A stretch of 28,771 nucleotides of DNA from contig JABDFB010000021.1 of the NCBI GenBank assembly GCA_013286765.1, positions 1 to 28,771 of the forward strand, written 5' to 3'. The DNA comes from Deltaproteobacteria bacterium. Lineage in GTDB: Bacteria; Bdellovibrionota; UBA1018. Shown here piece after piece: positions 8,863-15,914 of the stretch; the stretch's first letter is position 1; each line of letters starts with the position of its first letter. A program made the translations under genes and the position numbers. A model generated the notes under the pieces. The model was not told the origin of the DNA, ran no database searches, and saw only the letters and a list, made by a program, of their open reading frames with translations.

Positions 8863-9529
8863 CCATGAATGCAAACCAGAGAGCAAAACCCGAAATCATC
8901 GGGATTGTAAAATTATCATCGATATCAAATGGTAGAAGCTCAGCCATTCCCCCGGCTAGACCGCCCACAAGCGTCAATACCAGCAGCGTGCCATCAGAAG
9001 GTGCCGAAGAACACAGGTACATAAATGTCAATAATGAGCAAGTGACAACGCCAGCTAACGTTCCTATTAAAGTCTTACCGTTGCTGAAACGAGGGCCCTT
9101 GCTACCATACAGAATCCCGAAAAACGAAGCCAGCGGATCTCCGAAGGCAAGAAATAGTATGCTTAAAATTGCGACTGGTTTTGGAAAAATAGCAATCGCC
9201 AAAATAGCAGAGCACAAGTAGTGCGGTACCGTGCTCATTTGCTTAATTTCATGAGTCCTCATAATGGGCCCCATGAATTTTAGTATTTTGTCATTAAAAA
9301 TCGAGCTTCTGAGTCGTGAGCTCTCAACAATTAGATCCAAGCAGAGAACAGCTCCCAAAATTACAATAGCGGCAGGTTGTTGAATTCCCGCCATATAACA
9401 TAAAACGATGATTAGCCCCGTCACCATGTGCCAAACTTTCCGAGCAATATGGAGATCGTTTCTTATATGAAGGCGGGCCGGCACAACTCCCAAGAAATGA
9501 AATAGCTTTGCTTCTTCCGTACGTTTCAT
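8849..9529 (-). CDS. CTP-dependent lipid kinase family protein (dolichol/phytol kinase, SEC59/VTE5-like)
   Basis: Polytopic membrane protein of the dolichol kinase / phytol kinase / DGK1 superfamily, which phosphorylates polyprenols, phytol or diacylglycerol using CTP or another nucleotide. It has 226 residues and about six hydrophobic stretches. The diagnostic motifs are FLAFGDPLASFFGILYG followed by SNGKTLIGTLAG, and near the end AELLPFDIDDNFTIPMISG, both strongly conserved in the family. The frame is open to 9610, but ATG 9529 is chosen because AAGGGAGAGG lies directly before it and the upstream residues do not look like this family. It is convergent with the GH1 gene. Upstream (to the right) lies the palindrome region. 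The substrate is unknown. Confidence 0.82.
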   Translation of the reverse strand: MKRTEEAKLFHFLGVVPARLHIRNDLHIARKVWHMVTGLIIVLCYMAGIQQPAAIVILGAVLCLDLIVESSRLRSSIFNDKILKFMGPIMRTHEIKQMSTVPHYLCSAILAIAIFPKPVAILSILFLAFGDPLASFFGILYGSKGPRFSNGKTLIGTLAGVVTCSLLTFMYLCSSAPSDGTLLVLTLVGGLAGGMAELLPFDIDDNFTIPMISGFALWFAFMATGI

Positions 9530-9809
9530 ACCTCTCCCTTTAAATCTGCATTGGTATATATCCGTTATACAACAACGCGATGCACTAACTGTAACTAATT
9601 TGATAAGCAACCGGGATGCCAGATCAATCGCTCGGGTAAACTATTTTAGATAAAAATTGTATAGAAAAATATTTAATAAATTCAATTACTTCTCCAAGCC
9701 CATCTTTAGAGCATGAAAAAAATAGCATTAAATAAATTAATCCACTTGTTAACATGTGTAGTCAGATACGCAATTTGGAACGGAGACGCGTAGTACATTA
9801 CGCAGTGAC

Positions 9810-9936
9810 GGGAGTATCAGCGATTAGTAGTCCTCAGCATTTGGAGAGGGCAGACATCGTGTCCTTCACAACTTATCGCCATCCTGGCTGTTGCGAACCT
9901 CTCAAATGCTGAGGACTACTAATCGCTGATACTCCC
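9810..9936 (-). repeat. Palindromic structured element 1 (33-bp perfect stem)
   Basis: Arms 9810-9842 and 9904-9936 are perfect 33-base inverted repeats. After one bulged G the stem continues with GAGAGG (9844-9849) pairing CCTCTC (9898-9903). Inside are three smaller hairpins: GACA/TGTC (9853-9863), TTCACAAC with GTTGCGAA (9865-9897, one A-C mismatch on plus, G-U on minus), and GCCA/TGGC at its tip. The core is the reverse complement of the core of element 2 at 10109-10173. Similarity extends outward on the right to AAGGTAC at 9954-9960. Strand is given as minus because the imperfect pairs become G-U only there. No known RNA family or insertion sequence was recognised. Confidence 0.85.
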
Positions 9937-9953
9937 TTGCGACGCCATTCTAT

Positions 9954-9986
9954 AAGGTACGCCCGGCTCCTGCCGGGCACCTTTTT
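9954..9986 (+). terminator. Rho-independent terminator on the plus strand
   Basis: The stem GCCCGGC / GCCGGGC with a TCCT loop is extended by AAGGT / ACCTT and ends in a run of five T. It has no T run in the minus direction. No plus-strand coding sequence lies between it and the lipid kinase gene, so it would end a non-coding plus-strand transcript across element 1, or shield the FlhG-like gene from read-through. Confidence 0.75.
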
Positions 9987-10079
9987 AAATTTTCAAAAAT
10001 CGGATGTTCTCTGGAGATCGACGCATTGCTGGGTGCAAATAATGATAAGTACCTTCCGGGGCGTTGCCAGGGGACTCCC

Positions 10080-10202
10080 GGGGCTAGCAGTGGTTGGTAG
10101 TAAGTGCTTGCGAGGTTCACAACAGAGCCAGGATGGCGATAAGTTGTGAAGGATACGATGTCCGCCCTCGCCGAGCACTTACTACCAACCACTGCTAGCC
10201 CC
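10080..10202 (+). repeat. Palindromic structured element 2 (29-bp perfect stem)
   Basis: Arms 10080-10108 and 10174-10202 are perfect 29-base inverted repeats. Inside, GCGAGG pairs CCTCGC, then come TTCACAAC (10116-10123) with GTTGTGAA (10143-10150), a tip hairpin GCCA-GGA-TGGC (10127-10137), and GGATA-CGA-TGTCC (10151-10163) with one T-G pair. The core matches element 1 on the opposite strand with few changes, while the outer arms differ from those of element 1 but are still fully self-complementary. A shared GTACCTT (10049-10055) and GGCGTTGCCAGGG (from 10060) extend the similarity upstream. It lies 83 bases before the FlhG-like start codon. Confidence 0.85.
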
Positions 10203-10285
10203 CCAGGATCCCCACATTTCACTTGACAGAAGATCCGCAGAACGAAATCCTTTAATATGAAGCTACGGGAAGCGAGAAAGGATTC

Positions 10286-11359
10286 ATGGAAGAAACTACC
10301 AGGCAAATTTGGAAAAAAAGGCTATCTGATCTAGAGACCCTCCCGCCTAGTAGTATGCCAGATGCTGGTGTTGCAGCAATTCCTGAACAAAACTACTCCT
10401 ATAATACCGCCAAGGCACCCGACTCCGGTCGCGTCAGACAGATTTGGGCGGTAGGCGGCGGGAAGGGCGGCGTGGGTAAGAGCCTCGTTGCTTCCTGTCT
10501 CGCTATTTCCCTCGCACGTTTTGGACATAAGGTAGTGGCGATTGATTTAGATTTGGGCGGCGCAAATCTGCATACAACTCTAGGCGTCGAATTACCCAAG
10601 CAGACTCTCAGTGATTTTTTCGCACAGCGGGTAGCAAAATTAGAAGACTGCGTTACTTTTACTGGAATTCCGAACCTATTTTTAATCAGCGGAGCACAAG
10701 ACTCGGTCGGAATCACCAATATTCGTCCCTCTCAAAAATCGAGCTTTCTAGATGAAATGAGAAGGCTTGATACCGACTACGTTCTGTTGGACCTGGGAGC
10801 CGGGACCTATTTTAACACCGTTGATTTCTTTCTATTCAGCGACATTGGGCTAGTCACCGTTCTGCCGGAGCCCACTTCTATTGAGAATAGCTATCGATTT
10901 ATTAAAACATCCTACTATCGGTTCCTATTGAGCTCACCGAATTTAGCTGAAGTGCGGCCATTGATTGAAATGGCAATGGATCCCAAAAATCCTCTTAAGA
11001 TTAAATCTCCAGCTGATCTGCTTAAGGAGATTTCCAAGACTAACCCCTCAGCTGGCATGGAGTTGAAAAAGCAGATTGAGAGATTTCGTCCCCTGTTGAT
11101 AGTCAATCAAGCGAGGACGCAATCGGATATCGAAATTGGTCACTCTATTAGAACGGTTTGTAAAAAATATTTTGGGATTGATATGGAATACTTAGGGTAT
11201 TTAGACTACGACAGCTACGTGTGGCAAGCAGTTCGTAAGAAACGGCCCTTGATGCTAGAGTTTCCCAATTCAAGATTAGTTTCGGCAATAGGGCAAATGA
11301 CCCAAACAATTTTAAAGAAATTTGGTTCCCAAAAATTTGTGTCACCGGCAAAGAATTAA
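10286..11359 (+). CDS. FlhG/MinD-like P-loop ATPase
   Basis: ParA/MinD-superfamily ATPase of 357 residues, closest in style to FlhG-type proteins that position or number polar organelles, but the exact cell role is not readable from sequence. A variable N-terminus of about 50 residues precedes the deviant Walker A GGGKGGVGKS at 57-66, then VVAIDLDLGGANLHTTLGV (switch region), YVLLDLGAGT (Walker B region) and LPEPTSIENSY, all characteristic. A central insert of about 60 residues (roughly 215-270) is typical of the delta-proteobacterial/Bdellovibrionota form. The ribosome-binding site AAAGG lies 4 bases before ATG 10286. The stop codon is immediately followed by the ATG of the J-domain/HTH gene, so the two are co-expressed. 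No amphipathic C-terminal membrane helix is obvious. Confidence 0.88.
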   Translation: MEETTRQIWKKRLSDLETLPPSSMPDAGVAAIPEQNYSYNTAKAPDSGRVRQIWAVGGGKGGVGKSLVASCLAISLARFGHKVVAIDLDLGGANLHTTLGVELPKQTLSDFFAQRVAKLEDCVTFTGIPNLFLISGAQDSVGITNIRPSQKSSFLDEMRRLDTDYVLLDLGAGTYFNTVDFFLFSDIGLVTVLPEPTSIENSYRFIKTSYYRFLLSSPNLAEVRPLIEMAMDPKNPLKIKSPADLLKEISKTNPSAGMELKKQIERFRPLLIVNQARTQSDIEIGHSIRTVCKKYFGIDMEYLGYLDYDSYVWQAVRKKRPLMLEFPNSRLVSAIGQMTQTILKKFGSQKFVSPAKN

Positions 11360-12124
11360 ATGATTTTAAGTGAAGATGAAACCTATTACGAAATTCTAGA
11401 CGTTCCAACCAATGCCTCTCCCGAAGACGTTCGGAGAGCTTATCTTAGAATTAAGGCAGCTTACGAAAAAGAGAGCGTAGTTCTTTATTCTCTCATAGCG
11501 AGTGAGGAACGAGAAGAAACCCTAAAGAGAATTGAGAACGCCTACCTCGTTCTGTCTGATTCTGAAAAGCGTAGGCAGTATGATAAGAGTCACGGATTCA
11601 TTCAATTCCAAGAAGAAAAAGAGGAAGAGGCGGCAGCGCCAGAGGAAGAACTACTAGTGACACCGCGAACCGATGCCGGTATTTTCAGTTTTGCCGGGTT
11701 TGGCCCAACTTTTAACCAGAATACAGAATTTGGGGTGCGGTCTGTTCCCATTTCAACGGACACTGAAATTAAACCTCAAAAAGGGACAGAGGTATTGCCG
11801 GAAGTCCAAAAAACAAAAACCGAAGACCCCATTCCATCTGAGCTTACACTTGAAATTGAGAAAGAAATCGAGTGGAGGGGCTGTTTTCTCAAGAAAATCC
11901 GCGAAGCACACCATATTTCCCTGGAAGAATTATCTATATCCACTAAAGTCTCTCGAAATTATCTTTCAGCTATTGAAGAAGAAAATTATTCAAAACTTCC
12001 CGCAGCCGTATACATTCGTGGTTTTGTTCAACAGATTGCGAAAACGTTTAAACTCCCAGCAGATAAAGTTGCCTCAGCGTACGTCTCGCGCTGCGTTGAA
12101 GCGAAAGTTGGGCACAGCCGCTAG
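11360..12124 (+). CDS. J-domain-like / HTH_25 (RodZ-type) fusion protein
   Basis: Protein of 254 residues with two recognisable parts and an acidic linker. Residues 7-76 resemble a DnaJ J-domain (YYEILDVPTNASPEDVRRAY, then AYLVLSDSEKRRQYD). The loop that should hold the HPD tripeptide reads AYEKESVV, so the Hsp70-stimulating motif is absent. Residues about 80-165 are Glu/Pro/Thr-rich and low in complexity. Residues 174-240 form a RodZ-type helix-turn-helix: FLKKIREAHHISLEEL, STKVSRNYLSAIEEENY, LPAAVYIRGFVQ. No transmembrane segment follows, unlike RodZ itself. It directly abuts the FlhG-like gene and probably works with it, perhaps as a polar scaffold or partner; that is inference. It is convergent with mutS2, 6 bases apart. 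Confidence 0.82.
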   Translation: MILSEDETYYEILDVPTNASPEDVRRAYLRIKAAYEKESVVLYSLIASEEREETLKRIENAYLVLSDSEKRRQYDKSHGFIQFQEEKEEEAAAPEEELLVTPRTDAGIFSFAGFGPTFNQNTEFGVRSVPISTDTEIKPQKGTEVLPEVQKTKTEDPIPSELTLEIEKEIEWRGCFLKKIREAHHISLEELSISTKVSRNYLSAIEEENYSKLPAAVYIRGFVQQIAKTFKLPADKVASAYVSRCVEAKVGHSR

Positions 12125-12130
12125 CGTCTA

Positions 12131-14551
12131 TTAAAATTCGAATTCGACGATAGTAACCCCAGAACCACCTTCAGTCCCGTGTCCATCTCGAAAACTCTTA
12201 ATATAGGGCAGTTCCTTCATCAACCGATGGGACCCATCCCTTAGTGCTCCGGTACCCATCCCGTGAACTACCCGAACTTCTCGGTAGGCCTCGCACCGAT
12301 AAGCTTGGTCTAGATATTTCTCTAACTTTTGTATCGCGTCCTCCAATCTCAAACCACGCAAATCAAGTTGAACCCCTGGTGCTGGTGGACGTTGTGCAGC
12401 TGCCGCCATACTTTTTTGTAAGGCTGAAGGAGCGGGTTGCTGCATCGGCGGCATTAATTCGATATCGCTTATCGGCATAATGATTTGAATAGTGCCCATA
12501 GAGACTTTTGCCTTGCTTCCAATAAGTTCTAAGACAGTACCCGTGCTTTTCCATTTCGGAATTCGAACTTGCGAGCCGGTTTTAAGAGTTAGGGGAGGTG
12601 TTTCTTGGGGCGCTTGAGGCGCCGGCAGTTCGGATTTCAATAATTGAGCTGTTTCGGGCGATTCTTCTTTTAAAGCATGATCTATGGCAGACGCTGCGTC
12701 CGCAAAGATCTGGTTGAGATGGCTTCGATTTTTATCAAGGTCTTTTCGACTTCTGGCCTCATCCAATTTTTTGACGGATAGTCTGACTTCGTCTTGAGCT
12801 TGCTCTAAAATTCTTCTGAGGCGTTGCCGAGTCTTGTCAATAAGTTCATTGACTGAAGTTTGCGTTCGGTTGAGCCACTCAGATTTCAGGCGTTCCGCTT
12901 CCTTCAGTTCCTGTACTACTTTTTTGCGGGCTTGTGCGGCTTCCTTGGTGTCTTGTTCTAAGACCGTCAGCATTTTTTCAAAGGATCGATGTTCTTCAGT
13001 GATATATCGCTGGGACAGTTCAATAATCGAAGCTGGAATACCTAATCGAGCCACAGTTTCAAGAGCTCGAGATCGACCAGGAATACCTAATAGAAGTTGA
13101 TAAGTGGGTACACTGGAATCTTCATCGAAGGCCATGCTGGCACTTAAGATTTGAGGGTTCTTGATTGCATAAGCCTTGAGGTGTGGATCGTGGGTTGTTG
13201 TGACGACCATCGCATTTCTCTGAATCAGCGTTTCAAGTACCGCTCTGGCAAAAGCTGCCCCTTCTTGTGGATCCGTTGCTGAATTGAGTTCATCTATAAG
13301 GATCAGACTGCGAGGAGTGAGATTTTCCAAGATTTCTTTCAACGTCAGGATATGACCAGAAAAGCTCGAGAGCTGTTTTTCAATCGATTGCGGATCGCCC
13401 AAATCAGTAAAAATTGAATCGAAGAAAGGAACCGTAGGATGGTCAGTTGCTGGAAAGGGAAATCCGACACGAGCGCAAATCGCGGCAAGTCCCAGTGTTT
13501 TCAGTAATACGGTTTTCCCGCCTGTGTTAGGACCTGTTAACAATAAGATTTGGGAAGGATCTCCAAAATCAATATTGTTTCGTATAATCGAGGCTTCCGG
13601 GAGCGACCACCAAAGGAGTGGATGTGCCGTCTGCAGAAGGGAGAACCGACGTTCCTCGGTAATGCGAATTGTTTTTCCAGAATAGTGTAATCCGAGACGT
13701 GCCTTTGCTTGAGTTGCATCCCATTGCACAAGTATTTCTACTCCAGCTTGAATCTCGTCGGCATAAGGCATGATATGGCGGGACGTTTCTTCAAGAATTC
13801 GGTAGATTTCTTGAATGAGATGATTTTCGAGCTGTCGTAACCTATTATTGAGAACTGTGACTTCCTGTGGCTCTATAAAAACAGTTTGTCGGCTTGCTGA
13901 CGCCTCGTGAATAATTCCTAGCACTTCGTTTTGTGCGCCTATCTTTACGGGAATCACGTAGCGTCCATCTCGGATGTCAGCGTATTGGTCTTGAAGGGAA
14001 CCCGCATAGTTTTTTAGAAGCTGGTCTAAAAGTACTTGAATGTCTCTTTTGGCTTGTTTGATTTCTCTGTGGAGTTGACTGAGTTTTGGGGAAGCCTTCT
14101 CGGAGAGCTCGCCTTCGGGCGTCAGTACTCTATCTAAGATTCGTAGAACATTGAAAGGATCCGGCAGCAAAGAAAGTGACTTCCGAAAGCGTTCCCCGCG
14201 AATTTCTTCACGCGGCACTAAGGTCCAAGAATCAATAGCAAAGAGCCATTGCCTCAGGATTACTAATTCGCCGATTTCCAGGACTGCGTTTTGTCTCAAA
14301 CGAGTAAGTATCGAATTTGGATCATCCAGATCGGTGAGGGGACCCCAGAGCGCGTCTCGATCCAAGAGTAAAGCAGCTTCCTGAGTCTCTTGTTGCAGGA
14401 TTTGGGCGGTAGTTACATCTTGTGCCCATTGGGCTGGGTCGACCAGGTCTTCGAGCAGACTTTTTCCGGGCAACGTGCGTGCCTCAGAACGCACGCGGTC
14501 GATAAAACGGTCCCATTCTAATGCTCGTGTAAATTCTACAAGTTGAATCAC
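12131..14551 (-). CDS. mutS2: MutS2 family ATPase/endonuclease with Smr domain
   Basis: MutS2 homologue of 806 residues, a normal length. The family suppresses homologous recombination and, in some bacteria, acts on collided ribosomes. The N-terminal core/lever region covers about 1-320 (with DGRYVIPVKIG and GIIHEASASRQTVFIEP). The ABC-type ATPase has Walker A GPNTGGKT at 340-347 and Walker B with LILIDELNSATDPQEGAA; THD(P)H-type switch residues follow (TTTHDPH). A long coiled coil runs from about 515 to 630. The C-terminal Smr nuclease domain occupies the last 80 or so residues (LDLRGLRLEDA, VVHGMGTGALRDG). It is divergent from the sprT-like gene, with 138 bases between the starts. Confidence 0.95.
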   Translation of the reverse strand: MIQLVEFTRALEWDRFIDRVRSEARTLPGKSLLEDLVDPAQWAQDVTTAQILQQETQEAALLLDRDALWGPLTDLDDPNSILTRLRQNAVLEIGELVILRQWLFAIDSWTLVPREEIRGERFRKSLSLLPDPFNVLRILDRVLTPEGELSEKASPKLSQLHREIKQAKRDIQVLLDQLLKNYAGSLQDQYADIRDGRYVIPVKIGAQNEVLGIIHEASASRQTVFIEPQEVTVLNNRLRQLENHLIQEIYRILEETSRHIMPYADEIQAGVEILVQWDATQAKARLGLHYSGKTIRITEERRFSLLQTAHPLLWWSLPEASIIRNNIDFGDPSQILLLTGPNTGGKTVLLKTLGLAAICARVGFPFPATDHPTVPFFDSIFTDLGDPQSIEKQLSSFSGHILTLKEILENLTPRSLILIDELNSATDPQEGAAFARAVLETLIQRNAMVVTTTHDPHLKAYAIKNPQILSASMAFDEDSSVPTYQLLLGIPGRSRALETVARLGIPASIIELSQRYITEEHRSFEKMLTVLEQDTKEAAQARKKVVQELKEAERLKSEWLNRTQTSVNELIDKTRQRLRRILEQAQDEVRLSVKKLDEARSRKDLDKNRSHLNQIFADAASAIDHALKEESPETAQLLKSELPAPQAPQETPPLTLKTGSQVRIPKWKSTGTVLELIGSKAKVSMGTIQIIMPISDIELMPPMQQPAPSALQKSMAAAAQRPPAPGVQLDLRGLRLEDAIQKLEKYLDQAYRCEAYREVRVVHGMGTGALRDGSHRLMKELPYIKSFRDGHGTEGGSGVTIVEFEF

Positions 14552-14689
14552 TTGACTGCAGTCCTTTCTTTGGGTTTCACGATCATTTTTTGATCACAAG
14601 TACGGAGGGTTTTGCAATTCCCAAGTTTAAGAAATTGATTCTTCTGAGTTCAAATTGACAGGTGCAGCCATTTTCGACAAACTCATAGA

Positions 14690-15259
14690 ATGAGTTCTTT
14701 AGGAAATGGGTCCCCCAAGTTACTCGAGCTATTTAAGGAAATTGACTGCGCACATTTTAACAGTGTTTTATCCTCCATTCCCCGGTTTAATCTAGTGCTA
14801 GGGTGGAATTCTCGCTTGAGAACTGCGGCCGGACGTTTTATTCCTGGTAGCCGGAAGTACCCAGACTTATATCCGCCAAAAATTGAAATAGCATCTTATT
14901 TGCAAGAAGAGGAAAAATCCGACGAACTGATTTACGATACTATGGCCCACGAAATGATACACTTCTGGCTTTGGCTCCGTCGCCGGCCGTATGGCCATAC
15001 ACCCGAATTTATCGAAAAGATGAAGGAGATGGGGGTCAGTAGGTATAATCCGGTGCCACGATTGAAACCATTCAAGTATCTCTATTTATGTGGTAACTGT
15101 CAGAAGTCATTTCCAACGCGTCGTAGGCTGGGAACCCTGGCTTGTGCAGTCTGCTGCAAACGGTTTTCTAACGGCAAATATGATTCGCGATTTAAATTGG
15201 TGCTGTCGCAGAATTTAACTCGTAGCGAACTGTCTCAGTCCTCGGAGAAGAATTCTTGA
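14690..15259 (+). CDS. SprT-like zinc metalloprotease family protein
   Basis: SprT/Spartan-type zincin-fold protein of 189 residues. The zinc protease motif is AHEMIHFWLW with H87, E88 and H91, and a third ligand H103 in YGHTPEF. A C-terminal zinc ribbon uses C134/C137 (LCGNC) and C152/C155 (ACAVC). The family consensus at the N-terminus (FNSVLSSIPRFNLVLGW) supports the start at 14690. The 3' end overlaps the convergent Nudix gene by 45 bases. The substrate is unknown; eukaryotic relatives cut DNA-protein crosslinks, but bacterial SprT proteins are poorly characterised. Confidence 0.85.
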   Translation: MSSLGNGSPKLLELFKEIDCAHFNSVLSSIPRFNLVLGWNSRLRTAAGRFIPGSRKYPDLYPPKIEIASYLQEEEKSDELIYDTMAHEMIHFWLWLRRRPYGHTPEFIEKMKEMGVSRYNPVPRLKPFKYLYLCGNCQKSFPTRRRLGTLACAVCCKRFSNGKYDSRFKLVLSQNLTRSELSQSSEKNS

Positions 15260-15820
15260 AGCCTCCTCTTGAGAGCCTAAACGTAGCAGAATCATAAAAA
15301 AATTATTCAACATCAGCGCATGACTAATTTGTCCGTTCGAGAGTTTTTCTGGAATTTCTTCAATAGGGACTTCGAGGACTTCAATCATCTCCCCTGGGTC
15401 AAGATTCTGAATGGATTTTTTTTCTACTGGTCCCACTACTAGGTAGTGGCAGCGATTGTTCATAAGTGCTGGATTAGGGTGTGACCAACCCAGGTTGACG
15501 CATTTTGCTTGATTGAGTGGAACAAACCCTGTTTCTTCCTCCAGTTCGCGTAGCGCTGCTGCTTGGAAGTCTTCTTCCGCTTCGATAATGCCTCCGGGCA
15601 ATTCGAGAGTGAAATCCTCAATTCCAATTCGAAACTGTTTGACCATCACTACTTTGCCATCTGATGTGATCGGAATGATATTGCACCAGTCGCCGGTCTT
15701 CATTGTTATAAATCGATTTTGTTTCTTGTAGTCGAATGAGTGGCACGTTTTTTCGATCACCTCAAGGACGGGATAGCGTGCCAGCGAATTTTGTTTGTCG
15801 CAAATCCATTTGATGCTCAT
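15215..15820 (-). CDS. Nudix hydrolase, ADP-ribose pyrophosphatase-like
   Basis: Nudix hydrolase of 201 residues, likely to cleave ADP-ribose or a related nucleotide sugar, judging from overall similarity to the NudF/ADPRP group (VVMVKQFRIGIEDFTLELPGG). The Nudix box is complete at 77-99: G77, E83, then REL-EE-TGF with the catalytic R91, E92, E95 and E96. The start ATG 15820 sits 27 bases from the terminator of the upstream minus-strand AAA gene, so it needs its own promoter, which would have to lie between 15820 and that terminator or within it. Specificity is inferred only from family resemblance. Confidence 0.88.
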   Translation of the reverse strand: MSIKWICDKQNSLARYPVLEVIEKTCHSFDYKKQNRFITMKTGDWCNIIPITSDGKVVMVKQFRIGIEDFTLELPGGIIEAEEDFQAAALRELEEETGFVPLNQAKCVNLGWSHPNPALMNNRCHYLVVGPVEKKSIQNLDPGEMIEVLEVPIEEIPEKLSNGQISHALMLNNFFMILLRLGSQEEASRILLRGLRQFATS

Positions 15821-15846
15821 GACTCAACTGTACAGTACTTGTTCTC

Positions 15847-15906
15847 AGAAAAAAAGACCACCTCTGGAAGCCTTGGGGGGATATAGGGGGTGGCTTCCAG
15901 AAGTGG
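15847..15906 (-). terminator. Rho-independent terminator of the AAA gene
   Basis: Arms 15858-15872 and 15892-15906 pair over 15 bases with a single imperfect pair, which is G-U when read on the minus strand and A-C on plus. On minus the stem is followed by seven T. It lies 8 bases after the stop of the sigma-54-type AAA gene. The loop is unusually C-rich (19 bases). Confidence 0.82.
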
Positions 15907-15914
15907 TTACGGAC

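Larger units (their letters stand above)
9530..10285. other. 756-base region without genes, carrying paired structured elements
   Basis: No convincing coding sequence is seen here. Bases 9530-9800 are AT-rich with nothing recognisable apart from a small GCGTA/TACGC hairpin at 9788-9803. Then come palindromic element 1 (9810-9936), a rho-independent terminator (9954-9986), a spacer, palindromic element 2 (10080-10202) and the leader of the FlhG-like gene. The short reading frames across the palindromes read as the same peptide on both strands because the arms are inverted repeats. Confidence 0.8.

Noticed and set aside
9810..10202. Retron, group II intron or diversity-generating element for the paired palindromes
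   Set aside because: No reverse transcriptase or maturase gene is in the window, and the fold shows no recognised msr/msd or intron domain V features.
9937..10306. Open frames on both strands through the second palindrome region (about 60-118 codons)
   Set aside because: They encode the same peptide segment on both strands because the arms are inverted repeats; no ribosome-binding site, family match or coding bias.
14654..14689. TTGACA at 14654 as a promoter for the sprT-like gene
   Set aside because: No acceptable -10 at 16-19 bases; the nearest TAGAAT is about 25 bases away.
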